The translations under genes were made by a program, and so were the position numbers. The notes under the pieces were generated by a model. That model did no database searches, was not told the origin of the DNA, and saw nothing but the letters and a program-made list of their open reading frames with translations. From Maridesulfovibrio salexigens DSM 2638 (GTDB lineage: Bacteria; Desulfobacterota; Desulfovibrionia; Desulfovibrionales; Desulfovibrionaceae), in NCBI RefSeq assembly GCF_000023445.1, contig NC_012881.1, positions 1,865,501 to 1,929,500 of the forward strand: DNA of 64,000 bases, in the 5' to 3' direction. This document shows positions 1 to 8,201 of the stretch, piece after piece (the stretch's first letter is position 1; each line of letters opens with the position of its first letter).

Positions 1-482
1 CCCGGAGCAACTGCAAGGTTAAATGACTTGGTTTGCAAACGGGCAATTTCAACCTTTCCGCTTAGCTCATCATATTCCCAGCCCATGCCGAAGTATTCGC
101 ACATGGTGTTCAGCAGATTGGAGAGCTTGCCATCGTAGTTGATACGCATGCGCTTCTGTTTTTCTTTTCCGGTGGTTTCTGCGGCTTCTACTTCAATGTG
201 CAATGGTACAAGCTCGTTGATCCATTTGGCGATCTGGGAAGCTGTTCCGATCCGGTTAGTCAGGGTTACGCGCCGATTGAAAACGGAAGGAAGTCTGTTG
301 TCTTCTAGCTCCACCGGAATGGCTCCGAGGTATGGAGCATGTACAATAGAAACAGTCTTCTTGCTGCTGGCCGCTCTCATGGAAGCCGCACGGCTTTTCA
401 CCGAGCGTTCCTGCTGTGAGGGCTGGAGCGGTGCGCAACTGCATATGGCAGTAATTAAAAAGAGTATGAGTATGCGTTTCAT
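1..482 (-). CDS. PilN-like type IVB pilus secretin, N-terminal part (runs off left edge)
   Basis: Only the first 160 codons are in the window. The protein opens with a short signal sequence and a lipobox-like I-C-S-C ending at Cys16, so it is probably an outer-membrane lipoprotein. Residues about 70-160 resemble the N-terminal domain of PilN-family secretins: a stretch around NRRVTLTN, then YDGKLSNLLN, a WEYDE strand and a TKSFNLAVAPG segment just before the edge. PilN secretins form the outer-membrane pore of type IVB pili such as the R64 thin pilus. The start ATG lies 2 bases after the stop of the TrbH/TcpQ-like gene, so it belongs to the trb operon. Without the C-terminal secretin domain the assignment rests on the N-terminal pattern. 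Confidence 0.7.
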   Translation of the reverse strand, partial: MKRILILFLITAICSCAPLQPSQQERSVKSRAASMRAASSKKTVSIVHAPYLGAIPVELEDNRLPSVFNRRVTLTNRIGTASQIAKWINELVPLHIEVEAAETTGKEKQKRMRINYDGKLSNLLNTMCEYFGMGWEYDELSGKVEIARLQTKSFNLAVAP

Positions 483-484
483 GC

Positions 485-1213
485 TTAATCCTCGCTGACA
501 ACAATGTGTTTGTTCTTTTGGTAGAGAGTCACGCGCAGGGAATTTCCGTTGGCGTGCATCCTTGAAAAGAGGCGTTTAACCGCCCGTGGAAACGTATCTC
601 TGAAAGTAGCGTGGGACTGCATTTCAAAGTCATGATTGGCCTTCCAGACCAGTGTGTATTCGGCGCGACCAGCCCAGCGTTTGAGTTGGTCACGAAGACC
701 ACCGGGAACGATGGACCAATCTTCATTGAGGGGTGATTCAACCTGCTCGGCATCACCTCCCACGAACTCAAAGAATGCCGGGGTTTGAGTGAGCAGGCCG
801 GATTTTTCAAATCCTTCAAAGGTCAGGTTGTAGACCTGACCGAAGGACCAGCCGTCCGAGGAACCGAGATAGAGATAGTAGAGCGTGCTGTTGGTGATGG
901 AATCGAAGACCATGTTCATATCCAGCACATTGGGATCAGTGGTTTTAGGACTGAATTGGAACCCCTGTTCGCGCAGATTGGCTTCGAATTTCCAGCCGCA
1001 GGGATTGTCCGAAACAGTCAGGTGCAGCACGGTGCGGCCCGGAGGATAATGAGCAGCAACCTTGAGCGCGGCTTCTTCAACTATGGAGTCAACTTCGTGC
1101 TCCTCGTACATGGGCGTAGTTTGTTCAACTACTTCGATCTGTTTGGTTGCCGCACGCCATGCATTGCAGCCGGTGGGGAAGAGCAGCAGGATGATCAGAA
1201 TCAGGATTCTCAT
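485..1213 (-). CDS. trbH: TrbH-like lipoprotein fused to a TcpQ-like C-terminal domain
   Basis: This 242-residue protein has a signal peptide ending in P-T-G-C, so it is likely lipid-anchored. Residues about 35-90 match the TrbH pattern of IncP plasmids (AAHYPPGRTVLHL followed by a LREQGF-type strand). TrbH is the small lipoprotein of the Trb mating channel and is usually only about 160 residues. The C-terminal third (QLKRWAGRAEYTLVWKAN, then a TFRDTF strand and LRVTLYQKNKHIVV) has the shape of the TcpQ/PilL domain that partners secretins in type IVB pili. The start ATG overlaps the trbG stop (ATGA) and the next gene is a PilN-like secretin. The order and the fusion suggest it links the two machines; this is inference. 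Confidence 0.7.
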   Translation of the reverse strand: MRILILIILLLFPTGCNAWRAATKQIEVVEQTTPMYEEHEVDSIVEEAALKVAAHYPPGRTVLHLTVSDNPCGWKFEANLREQGFQFSPKTTDPNVLDMNMVFDSITNSTLYYLYLGSSDGWSFGQVYNLTFEGFEKSGLLTQTPAFFEFVGGDAEQVESPLNEDWSIVPGGLRDQLKRWAGRAEYTLVWKANHDFEMQSHATFRDTFPRAVKRLFSRMHANGNSLRVTLYQKNKHIVVSED

Positions 1214-2214
1214 TTGGTCACCTCAATTCGTGTAATTTCCACTTTGGCCTGATCCATTCCGGTTCCGGCCACGAGGATTGCTTTTTCAAAGATTTCATCA
1301 ACGACAAAGGCATTGCCTTTGACACGATAGTTAACGATAGCTTCCTGTCCGGCCTTTTCCACCAGCAGCACCGGGATCTCGGTTTGGGTGGAAGTCCTTG
1401 GAAGCTGGATAAATGTTCTGATTCCATCATTATAGACGCGCATGGGCTTCCAACTCGCATCATCACCGCTGATGGTGTAGCTGAAGTCCAAGGTGGAAAG
1501 ATCTACGGTCTTGCCTTCAATCTGGGTGGTGTCCCAGATGTCTTTTTTCTTTTTGCGCTTCAGGCTGGCTTTAAGTACTTTCTGCTGATCTTCCGGATAG
1601 ATGAAAGAAACGTATGGATTGTAGTCCTTGCGGCGTGAGACAAGCTTCAGATGGTAAACTCTGCGGTCAGTTGGAATGACGGCAGTAGTCACAAGCCCAG
1701 CGTCAAGGGGCTTGATGAGAATATGCGTGGCTTCCCTGCCCGGAGTTCCGGATTTGCTAAGCGCAATCATCCAGCGTGCGGTATCACCGACAATCACATC
1801 GTTAACGTTTTCACCGGGCTGAAGCTCTAGATCGGAGGTCATAAACGGTGAGCAGATGATGCTCGGCATGGTGGCCCCAAAGATGTGAACCACTTTGCCG
1901 TTCTCCAGCAGGATCGGGTTAATCTTGCGGTTGATCCATTCCTTGGAAAGCTTCAGAGCTTCCCATTCTTTGCTATTAAGACGAACGTTTGTTTTAGAGA
2001 TGTAATCCGGCTGCGCCATCACAGCAGTCGAATAAGACGGATTTTTATCCGTTTTGGCTGCATTATTTCCGGTTTCCGGCGGTAAATGTTGTGCAAATAC
2101 CTTGTTCATCAATCCCTGATTAGGATCTTGCTGTCCGGCTTGCTGCGAATTAGGTGCAGCCCAGCCGGAACAGGCGATGAGAACAAGGGATAACGTTAAA
2201 ATGAGGTGCTTCAT
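1210..2214 (-). CDS. trbG: conjugal transfer protein TrbG (VirB9 family)
   Basis: This 334-residue secreted protein has an N-terminal signal peptide ending near GWAAPN. TrbG/VirB9 proteins build the periplasmic and outer-membrane core of type IV secretion channels together with TrbH (VirB7) and TrbI (VirB10). The VirB9 fold shows in the WMIALSKSG strand, the HILIKPLDAGLVTTAVI segment, the RRVYHLKLVS strand and the C-terminal DASWKPMRVYNDGIRTFIQL stretch. It follows trbF by 8 bases and overlaps trbH by 4. It is slightly longer than RP4 TrbG because of a glutamine- and asparagine-rich stretch after the signal peptide. TrbI, its usual partner, is not in the window and may lie further left. Confidence 0.9.
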   Translation of the reverse strand: MKHLILTLSLVLIACSGWAAPNSQQAGQQDPNQGLMNKVFAQHLPPETGNNAAKTDKNPSYSTAVMAQPDYISKTNVRLNSKEWEALKLSKEWINRKINPILLENGKVVHIFGATMPSIICSPFMTSDLELQPGENVNDVIVGDTARWMIALSKSGTPGREATHILIKPLDAGLVTTAVIPTDRRVYHLKLVSRRKDYNPYVSFIYPEDQQKVLKASLKRKKKKDIWDTTQIEGKTVDLSTLDFSYTISGDDASWKPMRVYNDGIRTFIQLPRTSTQTEIPVLLVEKAGQEAIVNYRVKGNAFVVDEIFEKAILVAGTGMDQAKVEITRIEVTK

Positions 2215-2222
2215 TTTGGCTC

Positions 2223-2882
2223 CTATTGTTCAAGAAGTTTTGCCCAGGATAACTCCGTGACATAAATGCCAAGCGGATTCCTAAGGATCTGGCTTTCAGT
2301 TTCTGGGGGAGAGATGCGGACTTTTACAGTCGCTTCGTAATGGGTGCTGGATTGGGCAACACCTGAGTGATTGCGCACGGTTTCCAGCCATTCGATACGC
2401 CAGCTTTCAGAGCTGACCGGAAGGGGAATCCCTTTAACATCAACCTCAACGAGAACCTTCTGGCCGCGCTGATATGGGTTGTTTGCTTCGTACCAACTTT
2501 TAGTTGCACCGCGGGCTGCGCCGGTAACGAATGAAGACATGCGCTTAACCATTTTCTTCTGAAGCCCGATGTCTGCTGTTACAGTTCTCCAGTTGACGAT
2601 GAGGTTGGCCACTTCAGCTTGAATAATACGTTTGGGAACCGGGCCGATTTCATCCGCGCGGGTTACGGAAAGAACCTGGCCATGTTTGTCGACTTCAACG
2701 GTGTACGGAACAACCTTGCTTTGTGTTGCCTGCACAAAATTCATGGTCATGGATATGGCGGTAATTAGAAGGCAGCCAAAAGCGAAGAGTCTCCAATTTT
2801 CGGCGCGTTTGATGTATGAACCATATCGCTCAAGCCACTCTTCTTTGGCTGTGAGATATGGGTTTTCTGTAGATTTAGACAT
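2223..2882 (-). CDS. trbF: conjugal transfer protein TrbF (VirB8 family)
   Basis: This 219-residue inner-membrane protein has a short cytoplasmic N-terminus (NPYLTAKEEWLERYG), one membrane segment near residues 30-50 (FAFGCLLITAISMTMNFV) and a periplasmic VirB8 domain. The family signatures are visible: VVPYTVEVDKHG after the membrane helix, a conserved NWRTVTAD segment and SWRIEWLETVR in the later beta strands. VirB8/TrbF proteins are bitopic assembly factors that bridge the inner-membrane complex and the outer core of the type IV secretion system. It lies between trbL and trbG, the same order as in Agrobacterium Ti-plasmid trb operons. Confidence 0.9.
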   Translation of the reverse strand: MSKSTENPYLTAKEEWLERYGSYIKRAENWRLFAFGCLLITAISMTMNFVQATQSKVVPYTVEVDKHGQVLSVTRADEIGPVPKRIIQAEVANLIVNWRTVTADIGLQKKMVKRMSSFVTGAARGATKSWYEANNPYQRGQKVLVEVDVKGIPLPVSSESWRIEWLETVRNHSGVAQSSTHYEATVKVRISPPETESQILRNPLGIYVTELSWAKLLEQ

Positions 2883-2901
2883 AGGTCATTACTCCAATTA
2901 G

Positions 2902-4161
2902 TTAGGGAAGCTGGAAGTTGGTAGACGGTCCAGCTGGTTGTTGCATTTTGAAGGCTTCATGATGGGAAGTAATGGTGCTGCGCAGGTTGCCCATATTGGT
3001 CGCGCCGATGTTCTCCCGAGCCGCACCGCCAAGGTTTTTAAATGCTTGCCAACCCTTGCCTAGCCCGGTTGCCCCTTGCGAACCGGCCATGTTGAATGCT
3101 TCTTTGAGCGTGTCCATTCCGCGCTTTGCTTCGACCGCACCGCCAAGGGCCTGCGCTGGCATTTGCATTGCCGTCATGGTTGTGATCCCGATCGCAGACA
3201 TTGCAGAAGTAAGCGCGCCTCCTCCGGAGACTTGGGAGACGTTGACCATTTCAGCTACTTTTGCAGGAAGGTATTTAATGAGAACCAGAATGATGATTGA
3301 TGAGCAGACGACGACGAAAATATCAGCAAAACACTTGGTGTTAAGTGTTGTGAATTTGGCAATAAAATTTAAACTCAAGCTCATCAGGAGCTGTAAGGTG
3401 AATAATTTTGCCGCTATAGCCAAAGAGTACTTGAGATAATTTATGGTGAAATCTTTAGTAAATTTTGAACCGCCAAAACCTAGCAGAATAGCTCCTGCAT
3501 TCAGGACAATAAATGACTCACATTTCACCAATATTAGCTGGGCGGTCATTAAGGAAAAAGTGATTGCTAAGATTACACAGCATATTAAAATACCGATACT
3601 TACGTGTATTTTAACTGTCAGGTTATTTAACAAGTCACCAATGATCTTTAGTCCATAAAAAAAGATTATTTCTGGGTCTGGCTCTTGTGCGCCTGCTGTT
3701 ATTGCAACACTGCTGAAGGATTTGATTAGTGATGTAGTCCATTCCGCACTATAAAAAATAACAGAGGCCATGAAGCTGCCGTAGATAATGAGCAACACGA
3801 ACTCAGCCAATTTTTGTTTGAGGTCATATTGCTTAAGTGTTGCTTGAATCCCTAACCACGCCAGTTCAATACTTATCAGTAATTTGAAGAGTGTCAGGGA
3901 GTATCCTTGTATGGCTGGCCCCCATGTCTTAGCTGCTGCCTCAAATTCAGTTAAAAGCCTGGACGATAGTCCTAAATCTTGAGTTATGTCTTCTGTCGCG
4001 TAAGCAAGACCGCTCATTGTAAGAACCAAAGTTATGGCTATCAGTATCGTTGTTATTGGATTGACTTTGATTACGGCACTAATTATGAAATTATTAATAT
4101 TTGTAAGGAGTTCGTATGCGATATTTATTGATAGTTTTTTTCTTATGTTCTCTCGTTGCAT
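2902..4161 (-). CDS. trbL: conjugal transfer protein TrbL (VirB6 family), start uncertain
   Basis: TrbL is the polytopic inner-membrane component of the Trb channel. The protein has a signal-like segment ending GLAYA (about base 4000), a series of hydrophobic helices, and the Gly/Ala-rich hydrophilic tail typical of TrbL (SQVSGGGALTSAMSAIG onward). The frame stays open upstream to base 4335, but that part overlaps an opposite-strand gene and does not look like protein. No clear Shine-Dalgarno precedes any start. The ATG at 4161 is the nearest one that keeps the signal segment and would give 419 residues; a non-ATG start nearer 4080 is possible. Bases about 3240-4160 are much more AT-rich than the 3' third. 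Confidence 0.8.
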   Translation of the reverse strand: MQRENIRKKLSINIAYELLTNINNFIISAVIKVNPITTILIAITLVLTMSGLAYATEDITQDLGLSSRLLTEFEAAAKTWGPAIQGYSLTLFKLLISIELAWLGIQATLKQYDLKQKLAEFVLLIIYGSFMASVIFYSAEWTTSLIKSFSSVAITAGAQEPDPEIIFFYGLKIIGDLLNNLTVKIHVSIGILICCVILAITFSLMTAQLILVKCESFIVLNAGAILLGFGGSKFTKDFTINYLKYSLAIAAKLFTLQLLMSLSLNFIAKFTTLNTKCFADIFVVVCSSIIILVLIKYLPAKVAEMVNVSQVSGGGALTSAMSAIGITTMTAMQMPAQALGGAVEAKRGMDTLKEAFNMAGSQGATGLGKGWQAFKNLGGAARENIGATNMGNLRSTITSHHEAFKMQQPAGPSTNFQLP

Positions 4162-4322
4162 GTAATGAAACAAAGGTTGAGAAAACTGAACAAGATAAGA
4201 CAATTTCCTCTGTAGATAACAAGGATGAAATTGATGTCCAAGATATTCAGCAATCAGGAAAAGAGCTTTCTGATAAAGTTCAGCAGCTGATTGATAAAAA
4301 ATACAAGAAAGCAGAGGAATAG
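4116..4322 (+). CDS. small lipoprotein in the trbK position, possible entry-exclusion protein
   Basis: This 68-residue lipoprotein has a signal peptide and a textbook lipobox (L-V-A-C at residues 13-16), followed by a charged, Lys/Glu/Asp-rich, probably helical mature part. A good ribosome site (AAGGAG, 5 bases before the ATG) supports the start. It is the only gene on the plus strand in the conjugation cluster and sits between trbJ and trbL. RP4 and Ti-type trb clusters place trbK there, a lipoprotein of about the same size that blocks redundant mating. The entry-exclusion role is inferred from position, size and lipidation. No sequence match to TrbK is claimed. Its start overlaps the possible 5' end of trbL antisense. 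Confidence 0.6.
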   Translation: MRYLLIVFFLCSLVACNETKVEKTEQDKTISSVDNKDEIDVQDIQQSGKELSDKVQQLIDKKYKKAEE

Positions 4323-4336
4323 TAGTTGAGTCCATT

Positions 4337-5137
4337 CTAATTTCCTTTTTTATCGATTAGAGCTTGAATCCTTTTGGACAGTTCGTTTTCGAAGTAGCCT
4401 CTACTGTTCAGCTCCTGAATCTGATCAATCTTCTCTTTCTTTTGCTGGATCTGCGCTTGATTCTGGATATGCATCGCCATGAGGGCACGCAGTTTTCGCA
4501 TCTCTGAAATTTGGATAGAAGAGAGTTGGTTTGCAGCTTCTAAGGCCTGCATGCGTCCTTCCGGAGTGCTCAAAAGATCATCAATGTATGAATCGAATTC
4601 TTCTGATTCACTGATCTCTTTGAGTTGCTGACCGGAAAGTTTAAAGGTGGCCTCGGTCGCTTCATCTACTCGACCAGACCACTTGCTGTAGTATTCGTAA
4701 TACTGGGGATTCACTTCACTGGCCGGAAGACCAACGAGTTCTTTAGCTGAGTTGAAATTTGGATAAGCGGCATGATAAACTCCACCCAGCACATCAATAT
4801 CTGCAACTGTTTCACGTAATCCCATGGTAAGAGACGCCAGTTGTTTAAAGTCTCTGATCACACTGTTTTTAATGGCAAAGGGCAGGCGGATGGTGTTCTT
4901 GACCATGTTGACGTACTGATCAATATTCTGCTTCACCATCATGATTTGCTGCTGGGTCTGCATCATTTCTTCAGCATAAGTCCGGTACATGGATTCAAGC
5001 TGTTCAATATTGGTCACGCGCTCCAGCATTTGCAGGATTTTGTCGCTACAATTGGTGCAGGTGACGGTCATTGCGCTAGCCGGAGCTGAGTTCATGAGCA
5101 TAACAACTATGAGAATGAAGGTAACTGCTGATCTCAT
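4337..5137 (-). CDS. trbJ: conjugal transfer protein TrbJ (VirB5-like)
   Basis: This 266-residue secreted protein has a signal peptide cleaved after SAPASA and a long helical, coiled-coil middle rich in Gln, Met and Glu (MQTQQQIMMVKQNIDQYVNM). TrbJ proteins are periplasmic, VirB5-like subunits thought to sit at the pilus tip or to help pilus assembly. A short Cys-x-x-Cys (CTNC) follows the signal peptide. The ATG at 5137 overlaps the trbE stop (ATGA) and has an AAGGA site 8 bases upstream. The frame is open for 10 more codons upstream, but those lie inside trbE. The conserved start of the family domain (TNIEQLESMYRTYAEEM) is clear. Confidence 0.85.
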   Translation of the reverse strand: MRSAVTFILIVVMLMNSAPASAMTVTCTNCSDKILQMLERVTNIEQLESMYRTYAEEMMQTQQQIMMVKQNIDQYVNMVKNTIRLPFAIKNSVIRDFKQLASLTMGLRETVADIDVLGGVYHAAYPNFNSAKELVGLPASEVNPQYYEYYSKWSGRVDEATEATFKLSGQQLKEISESEEFDSYIDDLLSTPEGRMQALEAANQLSSIQISEMRKLRALMAMHIQNQAQIQQKKEKIDQIQELNSRGYFENELSKRIQALIDKKGN

Positions 5138-7584
5138 TTTGTGTTTTCCTTGCTTCTGGGTGCCCATTTGAAATCTCCCTGCCTTTCTTCAAGCCATTGT
5201 TCCGGCCAGCTTGGGCCATGTTCTTTTTCAAGTTCCTTGATACGGGCGATGTGTCCTTTGCCGGATGAACCGACAAAAGAGAGCGCGACAGGACCGAGAG
5301 CTAAGTTTATGAGCCTGCGTCCTTCAGGAGTAACAACGTAGTAATCGCGCTTTGGAGCTGCGGAGGTGATGATCTGGATCTGGGTGGAGTTGAGGCCAAG
5401 ACCTTCATAGTGCGGTCGCTGGTCTTTGTCGGACGCGCTGGGGTTTGCTAGGTAAATTTTGGTCGGGCAGGATTCAGACAAAACGCCCATGAGCCCCGAT
5501 TTAGCCGCATCTTCTAAAGACTGCGTAGCCAGAACAACTGCGCAGTTTGCTTTACGCAGAACCTTCAGCCATTCATAAATCTTATCCCGGAAAACTTTAT
5601 GACCAAGCATGATCCATGCTTCATCCAGAATGAGCAGAGAGGGCTGTCCTTTAAAGGATTTTTCTATGCAGTGGAAAAGATAAAGAAGGACAGGAATGAG
5701 GTTCTTGTCTCCTAGGTTCATCAAGTTTTCAATCTCGAAGACCATTAGATTTTCAATGCCAAATCCATCCGTTTTTGCATCGAGCAGATGTCCCATAGCC
5801 CCGGCATTGGTGTAATGTTTTATGGCTTCCCTGAGTTCTTCATCCTGCACAAAGTGGTAAAAATCAGTAAGAGAGCGCATGTCTTTCGGGTTGTTCCGGA
5901 TTGAATTCATTGCCAGATGAATTGCATTGCGGTGCGCAGGTAGGACAACGAATCCTTGCAGAGTCACAAGAGTCTCAATCCATTCTTCTGCCCAGGCTTG
6001 CTCGGCATCAGAATCAACGTTCGAAAGAGGGGCAAAGGCTAGCTCTGAATCATCACCGGCTATTTCGTAATGAGTTCCCCCGGCAGCTTTGCAGAGCGGA
6101 AACATGGACATGCCTTTGTCGAAGGCAAAAATGGATGCATTCTTATATCTTCTGAACTGGGCGTTAATAATGCCGAGCAGTGTAGATTTACCGGCCCCGG
6201 TAGGGCCGAAAATCAAGGTGTGTCCGATATCGCCTGTGTGCAGGTTCAGCCTGAACGGTGTTGAACCATCAGTTGCGCAATACATAAGAGCCGGTGAATT
6301 GGCTGGAAATTCCGGTGAAGGGTTAAATTCATTACCGGGCCAGATTGTCGCCAATGGAAGCATGTCCGAAAGGTTCATTGAATTAACGATCGGCCTACGG
6401 ACGTTTGCGTATGCGTTACCGGGATGAGTTCCCAGCCATGCCTCAAGAGCATTGATTGTTTCAATGCGGCATCCGAATCCTTGACCTTGAATTAGCCGGC
6501 TGATGAGCCTGGTATTATCTTCCAGCTTTTCGGGATCTGTTCCATGCAACACAATGCATGCTGTATAGAAGCCGGCAGAAACTAGGCCGGACTGAACTTC
6601 AGCAAGAGCTGTTTCCGCATCTCCTGCCATGTTGAGAGCATCCTGATTCGGTCTTGGATTGGCCTTGTTGAACATCAGGTCGAAAAATTTAAATACCTGC
6701 TGTTGCCATGTCTTACGATACAAGGTGAGTTCTTTTTCGGCTTCAAACTGATCCATACAGATGAAGCGGCTTGAAAATCTGTATTCTAAAGGGGTTCCTT
6801 CAAGGCAGGATAAGATTGAGGGCCAGCTTTCGGCTGGAAATCCATCTATGGCGATGATCTGGATCTGGTTCTTTCCGATGAAAAGTGAATCGCCGGCAAT
6901 CAAATCTTTGCAGCCGATAATTGCATCCAGATACATGGGGGTAGAGGGCAGAATTACCGGGTGATTTTCTCCGGTGGTACATATCTGCAAGAATGTTAGC
7001 AGCGGTGAGACTGTCTTGCTGTTTCCGAACTCATCTTCATATGTATAGTCGGCCAGTCGCTCAAGCTGAAGGCAGAGAGAAAGAGAGTCTTCAAGCTGAA
7101 ATAGTGTTTTTTTGAATTCGTTGATCTGTTTGTCGAGCTGGTTGTTCCTACCTGTCTGCCCAGTTGCATATCTTTTGATTTTTTCTTGTCCTAACTGTGG
7201 TGTACAAGTCACAGCCAGAAAAGTGCTGGTTGTATAGAATTCCCCTGATTCAAAAATGTTCCTGCGCTCCTCATCAATCATCGCCGTGATTCTATCCGGA
7301 AAGAAACTTGTCGCCGGAGCAGGGTAGCCGGTCGCAGGAGTTCGGATGGCCTCGACATGACACATCCAGCCAGATCCAAGAGGCGCAAGAGCTTGGTTGA
7401 CTCGTGCGCTTATTGTCGCCAGTTCTTGAGGTGTGCTTGATGCTGTGTCTTGGGATCTGAATATCCAGCCGGCTAGAAGCGCGCCGTTTTTACAAAGGAC
7501 AATTCCATTATCCACCATGGCGGCATATGAAAGCAGGTCCGGCAGGCTTTTCTGTTTATGGCGGTAGTCTTTGAGCTTGAGCAT
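5134..7584 (-). CDS. trbE: conjugal transfer ATPase TrbE (VirB4 family)
   Basis: At 816 residues this is a full-length VirB4-type ATPase, which powers pilus biogenesis and substrate transport at the inner membrane. The N-terminal CagE/TrbE domain begins with LKDYRHKQKSLPDLLSYA. The C-terminal motor has Walker A (GPTGAGKST, about residue 460) and Walker B with the following acidic residue (LLILDEAW), then ATQSLEDAAKS as a sensor-like motif. It starts 9 bases after trbD and overlaps trbJ by 4 bases, so translation is probably coupled. No frameshift or loss of key residues is seen, so the motor should be functional. Confidence 0.95.
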   Translation of the reverse strand: MLKLKDYRHKQKSLPDLLSYAAMVDNGIVLCKNGALLAGWIFRSQDTASSTPQELATISARVNQALAPLGSGWMCHVEAIRTPATGYPAPATSFFPDRITAMIDEERRNIFESGEFYTTSTFLAVTCTPQLGQEKIKRYATGQTGRNNQLDKQINEFKKTLFQLEDSLSLCLQLERLADYTYEDEFGNSKTVSPLLTFLQICTTGENHPVILPSTPMYLDAIIGCKDLIAGDSLFIGKNQIQIIAIDGFPAESWPSILSCLEGTPLEYRFSSRFICMDQFEAEKELTLYRKTWQQQVFKFFDLMFNKANPRPNQDALNMAGDAETALAEVQSGLVSAGFYTACIVLHGTDPEKLEDNTRLISRLIQGQGFGCRIETINALEAWLGTHPGNAYANVRRPIVNSMNLSDMLPLATIWPGNEFNPSPEFPANSPALMYCATDGSTPFRLNLHTGDIGHTLIFGPTGAGKSTLLGIINAQFRRYKNASIFAFDKGMSMFPLCKAAGGTHYEIAGDDSELAFAPLSNVDSDAEQAWAEEWIETLVTLQGFVVLPAHRNAIHLAMNSIRNNPKDMRSLTDFYHFVQDEELREAIKHYTNAGAMGHLLDAKTDGFGIENLMVFEIENLMNLGDKNLIPVLLYLFHCIEKSFKGQPSLLILDEAWIMLGHKVFRDKIYEWLKVLRKANCAVVLATQSLEDAAKSGLMGVLSESCPTKIYLANPSASDKDQRPHYEGLGLNSTQIQIITSAAPKRDYYVVTPEGRRLINLALGPVALSFVGSSGKGHIARIKELEKEHGPSWPEQWLEERQGDFKWAPRSKENTK

Positions 7585-7593
7585 AATTGTTCC

Positions 7594-7893
7594 CTACCTG
7601 CGCCAAGGTGTTGATTTAGCGGGATATATGGTCTGGTATGCGTTTCTTCTGAGCCATACCTGTGACATTTGAGGATCTTCTTTCGCCATCATCCGGAGCA
7701 GAATTACGCTGGTGATCCAAAAGAAGAGAGCTGCGCCGGCAGAGACGAGATCTTTGCCTACCACTACAAGAATGAAGCTGATCAGAGCTGAAGACATTAC
7801 CAGTTCTCGTTCCGCTCCTAAGACTAGTGTATGTCTGTGTAATGAACGGTGAATGACAACCGTCCTTACAAGTAATTCTTGGCTCAAACTCAC
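7594..7893 (-). CDS. trbD: conjugal transfer protein TrbD (VirB3 family)
   Basis: This 99-residue inner-membrane protein carries the VirB3/TrbD pattern: a short N-terminus (VVIHRSLHRHTLVLGAERE), two close hydrophobic segments (residues about 35-65) and a basic tail (MSQVWLRRNAYQTIYPA). TrbD works with the TrbE ATPase in pilus assembly. It starts with GTG at 7893; the start overlaps the trbC stop codon (GTGA), which explains the unusual start and implies translational coupling. Confidence 0.9.
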   Translation of the reverse strand: MSLSQELLVRTVVIHRSLHRHTLVLGAERELVMSSALISFILVVVGKDLVSAGAALFFWITSVILLRMMAKEDPQMSQVWLRRNAYQTIYPAKSTPWRR

Positions 7894-8201
7894 AGGATTG
7901 CTCCTGTGAAGGTAAAAACGGCATTCACTATGGCAGAGGCAAAAGCGACAAAGCAGATACCAATGATTATGCTCAGGAATAATTTGAACCCTTCGCCCAG
8001 TTCTGCCTTTTTAAGGATGAAGGTGAGACCCGAAATGGCAAGTGCGATAGCAGAGATTATTCCACCAACCGGACCAGCCACAGTTCCTAATACTTTTTCA
8101 ACAGGTCCTTTGAACTCAGCAATTCCACTGGCTGAAGCTATTTCCGGGAACAGTAAAATTGCCGATAAAAGAAGTAAGGTAATTTTAGTATTGCTTTTCA
8201 T
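7890..8201 (-). CDS. trbC: conjugal pilin TrbC (VirB2 family)
   Basis: This 103-residue protein has a signal peptide ending SASG and two strongly hydrophobic segments with a GPVGGI turn between them, the build of VirB2/TrbC prepilins. TrbC is the main subunit of the conjugative pilus; in RP4 it is trimmed and cyclised by TraF and a host peptidase. The cyclisation peptidase TraF is not in the window. The start overlaps the end of trbB by 17 bases. Confidence 0.9.
   Translation of the reverse strand: MKSNTKITLLLLSAILLFPEIASASGIAEFKGPVEKVLGTVAGPVGGIISAIALAISGLTFILKKAELGEGFKLFLSIIIGICFVAFASAIVNAVFTFTGAIL

Noticed and set aside
4162-4335. Upstream extension of trbL to the ORF limit at 4335
   Set aside because: It overlaps the lipoprotein gene antisense, its translation does not look like a signal region, and it has no ribosome site.
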